DNA of 44,755 nt from an uncultured Clostridiaceae bacterium (GTDB taxonomy: Bacteria; Bacillota; Clostridia; TANB77; CAG-465): NCBI GenBank assembly GCA_947381905.1, contig CANCXL010000015.1, positions 1 to 44,755 on the forward strand, written 5' to 3'. The stretch's first letter is position 1. Each line of letters opens with the position of its first letter. This document shows, in pieces, positions 41,009-44,755 of this stretch. The notes under the pieces are model-generated. The model did not search any database and was not told the origin of the DNA. It saw only the letters and a program-made list of their open reading frames with translations. The translations under genes were made by a program, and so were the position numbers.

Positions 41009-41557
41009 ATGAAAAATAAAATTTTATTAATTATAATTATAATTTTAAGCGGTATATTTAATTTAATTATACCCAATAGTGCTAATGCAATTACCAACAA
41101 TATAAAATGGAATAAAAGTCCAATAGTTTTATATGCTACTTTTGGTCTTAATAAAAACGAAATACTAGCATTAAAAAGTGCAATGGTTGAATGGAACAGT
41201 ATAGGAAATGGAATATTCTTTATTAATGGTGGGCAATTAAATTCTAAAATAGTATCAATCGATGGAATAAATACTGTTGGTAAGGCTCCAATTGTCTCTA
41301 TTTCAACTATAGCTAGTACTAACACACGTTTTCTTATTGAAGAAAGAGAAATTATTGAGGCAGATATTGCTTTAAATACAAATATAAATTTAACAAGATA
41401 TAATATGAAAACCGTATTCATGCATGAACTTGGTCATGTATTAGGGCTTGCAGATACAGATGAGATTAATTCAATTATGTATAGATATTATTATGATGGA
41501 GGCGTATCACAAATAACAAATTACGATATTTTAGATATAGATAGTTTATATAAATAA
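41009..41557 (+). CDS. Secreted metzincin metalloprotease (matrixin/snapalysin-like)
   Basis: A 182-residue zinc protease with a clear signal peptide (basic KNK, hydrophobic ~5-21, likely cleavage after SANA at about residue 27), so exported. The zinc motif is HELGHVLGLAD: His139, Glu140, His143 and Asp149 as third ligand, as in snapalysins, instead of the third His of matrixins. The methionine turn is SIMYRY with Met157. The mature enzyme is small (~155 residues), without pro-domain or cell-wall anchor. The ATG at 41009 has GAGG unusually far upstream (15 nt). The next genes encode a radical SAM/SPASM enzyme and a small membrane peptide. Confidence 0.85.
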   Translation: MKNKILLIIIIILSGIFNLIIPNSANAITNNIKWNKSPIVLYATFGLNKNEILALKSAMVEWNSIGNGIFFINGGQLNSKIVSIDGINTVGKAPIVSISTIASTNTRFLIEEREIIEADIALNTNINLTRYNMKTVFMHELGHVLGLADTDEINSIMYRYYYDGGVSQITNYDILDIDSLYK

Positions 41558-41570
41558 TAATATAAATTAT

Positions 41571-41629
41571 AATCTATTACATTTTCTTGAACAATTTCTA
41601 ATGTTATGATATAAGAATAGTAATAGATT
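41571..41629. repeat. Inverted repeats flanking the radical SAM promoter
   Basis: AATCTATTAC (41571-41580) and GTAATAGATT (41620-41629) are perfect 10-bp inverted arms 39 nt apart. The promoter lies entirely between them. This could be a paired operator site or, less likely, a small invertible segment. Confidence 0.5.
41587..41615 (+). promoter_or_regulatory. Promoter of the radical SAM gene
   Basis: TTGAAC (41587-41592), 17-nt spacer, TATAAG (41610-41615). Confidence 0.55.
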
Positions 41630-41645
41630 TATAAAGGAAAATAAG

Positions 41646-42731
41646 ATGCTAAAAAAGATATATAAACTAGGACAACTAACATTATTAAAAAATATAAAAG
41701 ATATAGAAAGAAAAAAGCATGAATTAATAGACTTGTTTTGGGAATGTACTTTAACATGTAATGCTAAATGTAAACATTGTGGAAGTAGTGCTCAAAAAAG
41801 GAAATATGCTGGAGAGCTTTCAACACAAGAAATAAAAGATGCATTCATGCAAATTGCAAATGATATGGATGCAAATAAAATATTAATAAACGTTACTGGC
41901 GGCGAACCAATGACAAGAAAGGATTTATTTGAGGTTATGGAATACGCCACAAATGAGCTTGGGTTTCATTGGGGTATGACAACAAATGGAATATTATTAA
42001 CAGATGAAAATATAGAAAAATTAAAAAAGTCTAATTTAGAAACTATATCTATTAGTATAGATGGAATAGGTAAAACACATGATGATTTTAGAGGTGTTCC
42101 AGGATCATACGATATAATAATATCCAACATAAAAAAACTAAAACAAGCAAACTTTGTAAAACATATACAAGTAACTACAGTATTTCATAAAGATAATATT
42201 AATGAGCTACAGCAACTATATAATGTTATGTTAGATTTAAATCTAGATTCTTGGAGAGTAGTTTCTATGGATCCAATTGGTCGAGCAAAAGAAAATGATG
42301 AGCTCTTACTTGATAGTGATGACATTAAAAAGTTATTTAATTTTATAAAGAAAAATAACAAATCTAAAAAATTAGACATTACGTATGGTTGTCCAAGTTT
42401 TTTAGGATTAGACTATGAAAATGAAGTAAGAAAAGGATATTTTTATTGTCGTACAGGAATAAGCATTGCAAGTATACTATATAATGGAGATTTATTTGTT
42501 TGTCCTAATGTGCCAAGAAATAAAAAGTTAGTTCAAGGAAATATTAAAATAGATAATTTTAAAGATGTATGGAATAATAAGTATAAAGAGTTTAGGAGTA
42601 AAGATAGAACCAGATGTAAAGAGTGCTTAAATTGCCAAAATTGGGAATATTGTCTAGGTGGCTCATATCATACATGGGATAACGAAAATAATATACAAAA
42701 CAAATGTGTATATAAAATGTTATATAAGTAG
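41646..42731 (+). CDS. Radical SAM/SPASM-domain enzyme
   Basis: A 361-residue radical SAM enzyme. The cluster cysteines are Cys38, Cys42 and Cys45 in CTLTCNAKCKHCGSS, with GGEP at 85-88 and SISIDG further on. The C-terminal ~100 residues form a SPASM-type region: a Cys in YFYCRTG, the NGDLFVCPNVP block, CKECLNC, YCLGG and a last Cys, enough for auxiliary iron-sulfur clusters. SPASM enzymes typically modify peptides (RiPPs) or small proteins, or act as sulfatase maturases. A small membrane peptide gene starts 31 nt downstream and is a natural candidate substrate. AAAGGAAAA lies before the ATG. The inverted-repeat-flanked promoter suggests specific regulation. Confidence 0.88.
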   Translation: MLKKIYKLGQLTLLKNIKDIERKKHELIDLFWECTLTCNAKCKHCGSSAQKRKYAGELSTQEIKDAFMQIANDMDANKILINVTGGEPMTRKDLFEVMEYATNELGFHWGMTTNGILLTDENIEKLKKSNLETISISIDGIGKTHDDFRGVPGSYDIIISNIKKLKQANFVKHIQVTTVFHKDNINELQQLYNVMLDLNLDSWRVVSMDPIGRAKENDELLLDSDDIKKLFNFIKKNNKSKKLDITYGCPSFLGLDYENEVRKGYFYCRTGISIASILYNGDLFVCPNVPRNKKLVQGNIKIDNFKDVWNNKYKEFRSKDRTRCKECLNCQNWEYCLGGSYHTWDNENNIQNKCVYKMLYK

Positions 42732-42762
42732 AATAAAAAATAATTATAAGGAGGAAAAATAT

Positions 42763-43011
42763 ATGAAAAGAATAATAACAAAAATAAAATATATAATAGG
42801 AGGTATTATATTTGCTATAGTATCATTTTTTCAAAAAACAATACTTGCTGCAAATATTGATGTGCAACCAATGTATGGAGTTCCAGATCCAGCACCTACA
42901 ACTATATGGACAATAATATTAACAATTCTTAAATTCATTCTAATACCAATAGTATTATTAATAGGTTTGATTGTTTTAATATATAAGTTAATAAGCAAAA
43001 GAAATAAATAA
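42763..43011 (+). CDS. Small membrane peptide, candidate substrate of the radical SAM enzyme (82 aa)
   Basis: Residues 1-30 look like a signal peptide (KRIITKIKYIIGG..., hydrophobic to ~28, then LAAN). A short exposed segment NIDVQPMYGVPDPAPTT follows, then a second membrane helix (about 48-74) and a basic tail KLISKRNK. The exposed ~17 residues, with Tyr-Gly and several Pro, are the only soluble part and resemble a modifiable core. The start at 42763 has AAGGAGG at 8 nt; the longer frame from 42658 overlaps the upstream gene. It is almost certainly co-transcribed with the radical SAM gene. That it is the substrate is inference; it could instead be a transporter-like accessory. Confidence 0.7.
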   Translation: MKRIITKIKYIIGGIIFAIVSFFQKTILAANIDVQPMYGVPDPAPTTIWTIILTILKFILIPIVLLIGLIVLIYKLISKRNK

Positions 43012-43046
43012 TATAAAATAACTATATATTTATATAAATATAAAAC

Positions 43047-43075
43047 TAGACAAAATACAAACTTAGTGATATAAT
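43047..43075 (+). promoter_or_regulatory. Promoter of the yebC-family gene
   Basis: TAGACA (43047-43052), 17-nt spacer, TATAAT (43070-43075). Confidence 0.65.
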
Positions 43076-43090
43076 CTAAAGGTAAAATAA

Positions 43091-43111
43091 TAGTAACATA
43101 GTATGTTACTA
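43091..43111 (+). promoter_or_regulatory. Inverted repeat in the yebC leader
   Basis: TAGTAACATA-G-TATGTTACTA is a perfect 10-1-10 repeat just after the promoter, followed by TTTATTTG. It could be an operator or a weak attenuator. It is not a strong terminator because the T-tract is interrupted. Confidence 0.45.
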
Positions 43112-43149
43112 TTTATTTGTAAATTTAATAAAAGATGGAGGGATAAGTT

Positions 43150-43875
43150 ATGAGTGGACATAGTAAATGGGCCAATATTAAAAGAAAAAAAGAAGCTACA
43201 GATACTAAAAGAGCTGGAATTTTTTCAAAACTTGGAAAAGAACTAACTGTTGCAGTTAAGATGGGAGGAAGCCCTGACCCGAATGTCAATCGTAAACTTA
43301 GGGATGTAATTGCAAAATGTAAGGCAAATAATATGCCTAATGATAATATTAATAGATGTATACAAAAAGCAGCAGGAGATGGAAATGGTGCAAATTATGA
43401 AGAAATTACATATGAAGGATTTGGACCATGCGGTGTTGCAGTAATTGTTGAAGCAACAACAGATAATAAAAATAGAACAGCTGCTGATGTAAGACATATC
43501 TTTTCAAAATCTGGTGGTTCTTTAGGAGTAAACGGATCTGTTGGATATATGTTTGAGAAAAAAGGATATATATTAGTAGAAAAAGATGATCAAATTGATG
43601 AAGATGAATTAATGATGGCTGTTCTAGATGCTGGCGCAGATGATTTTGTTCCAGATGAAGAATATATCGAAATATTTACATCACCAGATCTATTTTCAGA
43701 CGTTCTTGAAGCAGTAGAAAAAGCAGGAGCTAAAATTGTTGAATCAGATGTAAGACAAATAGCTAATATGAAAAAAGAACTAACTGAAGAAGAAGAAGAA
43801 AAAATGCAAAACTTCTTAGACAGAATGGATGAAAATGATGATGTACAAAATGTATGGCACAATGCAGATATGTAG
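43150..43875 (+). CDS. yebC: YebC/PmpR-family transcription/translation factor
   Basis: A 241-residue YebC/TACO1-family protein. It begins SGHSKWANIKRKKEATDTKR, the family's near-invariant start, and continues with NMPNDNINRCIQKAAG, EITYEGFGPCGVAVIVEA and FSKSGGSLGVNGSVGYMF, ending in an acidic tail. Members bind DNA as regulators, and some have been reported to ease ribosome stalling at proline runs. Which role applies cannot be told from sequence. GGAGGG lies before the ATG at 43150. The leader carries a perfect inverted repeat. Monocistronic. Confidence 0.95.
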   Translation: MSGHSKWANIKRKKEATDTKRAGIFSKLGKELTVAVKMGGSPDPNVNRKLRDVIAKCKANNMPNDNINRCIQKAAGDGNGANYEEITYEGFGPCGVAVIVEATTDNKNRTAADVRHIFSKSGGSLGVNGSVGYMFEKKGYILVEKDDQIDEDELMMAVLDAGADDFVPDEEYIEIFTSPDLFSDVLEAVEKAGAKIVESDVRQIANMKKELTEEEEEKMQNFLDRMDENDDVQNVWHNADM

Positions 43876-43899
43876 TATTAATATTATATAGTGATTTTT

Positions 43900-43940
43900 T
43901 AAAGAGGCGATAATTATATAAATTGCCTCTTTAATTATCT
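43900..43940 (+). terminator. Probable terminator after yebC
   Basis: TAAAGAGGC and GCCTCTTTA pair over 9 bp with an A/T-rich loop that can extend the stem. The following tract is AATTATCTT, weak. Confidence 0.6.
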
Positions 43941-44020
43941 TAAATATGTCGAAATATGTAATACGAAATGGTTGTAAATCAATAAATTGCATAAAAATGT
44001 AATAAATTTGAAATAAAGTG

Positions 44021-44049
44021 TTGACTTTACATAACGAAAGTGTTATAAT
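44021..44049 (+). promoter_or_regulatory. Strong promoter of the SNase-like gene
   Basis: TTGACT (44021-44026), 17-nt spacer, TATAAT (44044-44049) with extended TG. It is nearly identical in its first 14 and last 9 bases to the promoter of the structured RNA at 18834. Confidence 0.85.
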
Positions 44050-44096
44050 AAAGAATGTAGAGTGTTCTATGTTATGTAAAGGAGGTTTGTTATTGA

Positions 44097-44708
44097 ATGT
44101 ATTATGATAATAAATTTAGATTTTATATACAACAGTATGGTACACAAATAATAGTTGGTATTATATGCTTAGTTATTATAGTTTCTGGATTATTCGTATA
44201 CTTCAAGATAAATGGCAAGACTCAAAACATTTCACCTATAACAAATGCATCTAATGCAGAATCAAATAATGAAGGAAACATAACACCAGAAGATGATACA
44301 ATATTATCAGAAGAATTAAAGAAACTACAAATTGGTCAAAAAGCAACAGTAAAAGTTGCAACAGTAGATGATCAAGGTGTATTAGTATTACTATCTGGTG
44401 ATAAAAGAATAAAAGCTAAAATGATTGGTACAGATATTTCAAGAGAAATGCCTGATACAATATATTCTATTGATCAAGATTTAGCAGGTAAATATGTTAA
44501 TATAGCATTTGATGAGTCTAAAATAGCTAATGGTTATGCTATGGTATATATTTACACAGACGAATCTAATCTATATAATGCTAAATTACTAAAAGAAGGA
44601 AAACTTATATTTGATTCTTCTATAAGTAAAAAAGCAGTAGAATATAATAGTTTAGCCGAATCTCAAGCTTATGCAAAACAAACACTTGCAGGAGTTTGGG
44701 GAGATTAA
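44097..44708 (+). CDS. Membrane-anchored SNase-fold protein lacking usual catalytic residues
   Basis: A 203-residue protein: N-terminal membrane helix (about 17-36), a polar linker (40-78) and a C-terminal region (about 82-203) with the staphylococcal-nuclease (OB-fold) layout: VDDQGVLVLLSGDKRIKAKMIGTD, LAGKYVNIAFDES, GYAMVYIYTDESNLYNAKLLKEG and a final SQAYAKQTLAGVWG. The nuclease residues appear lost: the usual 'RL.GID.PE' reads KMIGTDIS, and the 'D.YGR' arginine is replaced in NGYAM. A binding rather than cutting role is likely. The ATG at 44097 has AAAGGAGG about 11 nt upstream. A terminator follows. Confidence 0.75.
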   Translation: MYYDNKFRFYIQQYGTQIIVGIICLVIIVSGLFVYFKINGKTQNISPITNASNAESNNEGNITPEDDTILSEELKKLQIGQKATVKVATVDDQGVLVLLSGDKRIKAKMIGTDISREMPDTIYSIDQDLAGKYVNIAFDESKIANGYAMVYIYTDESNLYNAKLLKEGKLIFDSSISKKAVEYNSLAESQAYAKQTLAGVWGD

Positions 44709-44722
44709 ATAAGCATGCCGAG

Positions 44723-44746
44723 CTAGGGAAAAAACCTTAGTTTTCA
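44723..44746 (+). terminator. Probable terminator after the SNase-like gene
   Basis: CTAGGG and CCTTAG pair (one wobble) around AAAAAA, then TTTTC. Confidence 0.6.
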
Positions 44747-44755
44747 TATATCAAC

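Noticed and set aside
1..44755. CRISPR array, tRNA or rRNA genes, intact insertion sequences
   Set aside because: I found no regularly spaced repeats, no tRNA T-loop signatures and no transposase with terminal repeats; only an Rpn-type fragment at the left edge.

Overview
The window is AT-rich bacterial DNA in the standard bacterial code (TGA used as a stop). It has dense, mostly short transcription units, strong AGGAGG-type ribosome sites, near-consensus TTGACA-17-TATAAT promoters and hairpin-plus-T-tract terminators. Gene content (SpoVT-like AbrB regulator, WhiA, RNase Y with a YmdB-type phosphoesterase nearby, RecD2, zinc-type L31, DapL, DUF4046, DUF1385 next to PrmC) points to a low-GC Bacillota of class Clostridia, probably an uncultured host-associated lineage. 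The class is inferred from gene families; I cannot name a genus.

Layout. 1-5.2 kb: tail of an Rpn-type nuclease gene, an AzgA-like nucleobase permease, an unknown gene on the minus strand, recD2 and a SpoVT-like regulator. 5.3-9.9 kb: an acidic TPR-like protein, then an MBOAT O-acyltransferase with a DHHW/AlgX-like partner and a convergent SGNH esterase, together a likely surface-polymer O-acylation set. 10-12.3 kb: a DUF4358-like membrane protein and an ABC-F ATPase. 12.4-14.8 kb: a five-gene operon of unknown proteins that begins with a tandem duplication, on its own consensus promoter. 14.8-18.8 kb: dapL, a TetR regulator with a palindromic operator, a patatin-like hydrolase, a small membrane protein and L-lactate dehydrogenase.

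18.8-19.1 kb carries an isolated structured RNA (strong promoter, 12-bp closing stem, several hairpins, terminator). 19.1-24.8 kb: three unknown genes (one with a leader that could form alternative hairpins around its ribosome site), an SdpR/SdpI-like pair, a small unknown protein and a GDPD-family phosphodiesterase. 25-28.7 kb: RNase Y, an unknown gene, a frameshifted unknown gene that six-frame ORF calling misses, and the YmdB-family phosphoesterase. 28.7-31.3 kb (minus strand): murA, a YycJ-like metallo-beta-lactamase and rlmH as one overlapping operon. 31.7-34.5 kb: rpmE, a DUF1385-PrmC fusion and a shortened whiA. 34.5-39.9 kb: a DUF4046 protein, then hemW, polA and a lytic transglycosylase.

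39.9-43.0 kb is the most accessory-looking part: a decayed duplicate of a small membrane protein, its intact copy, a secreted metzincin protease, a radical SAM/SPASM enzyme whose promoter lies between inverted repeats, and a small membrane peptide gene directly after it. The window ends with a YebC-family regulator and a membrane-anchored nuclease-fold protein lacking the usual catalytic residues.

The best leads for something undescribed are the 12.4-14.8 kb operon, the 41-43 kb protease/radical SAM/peptide group, the 18.87-19.09 kb RNA and the switch-like leader at 20.49-20.56 kb. All family names come from reading motifs; no database search was possible.
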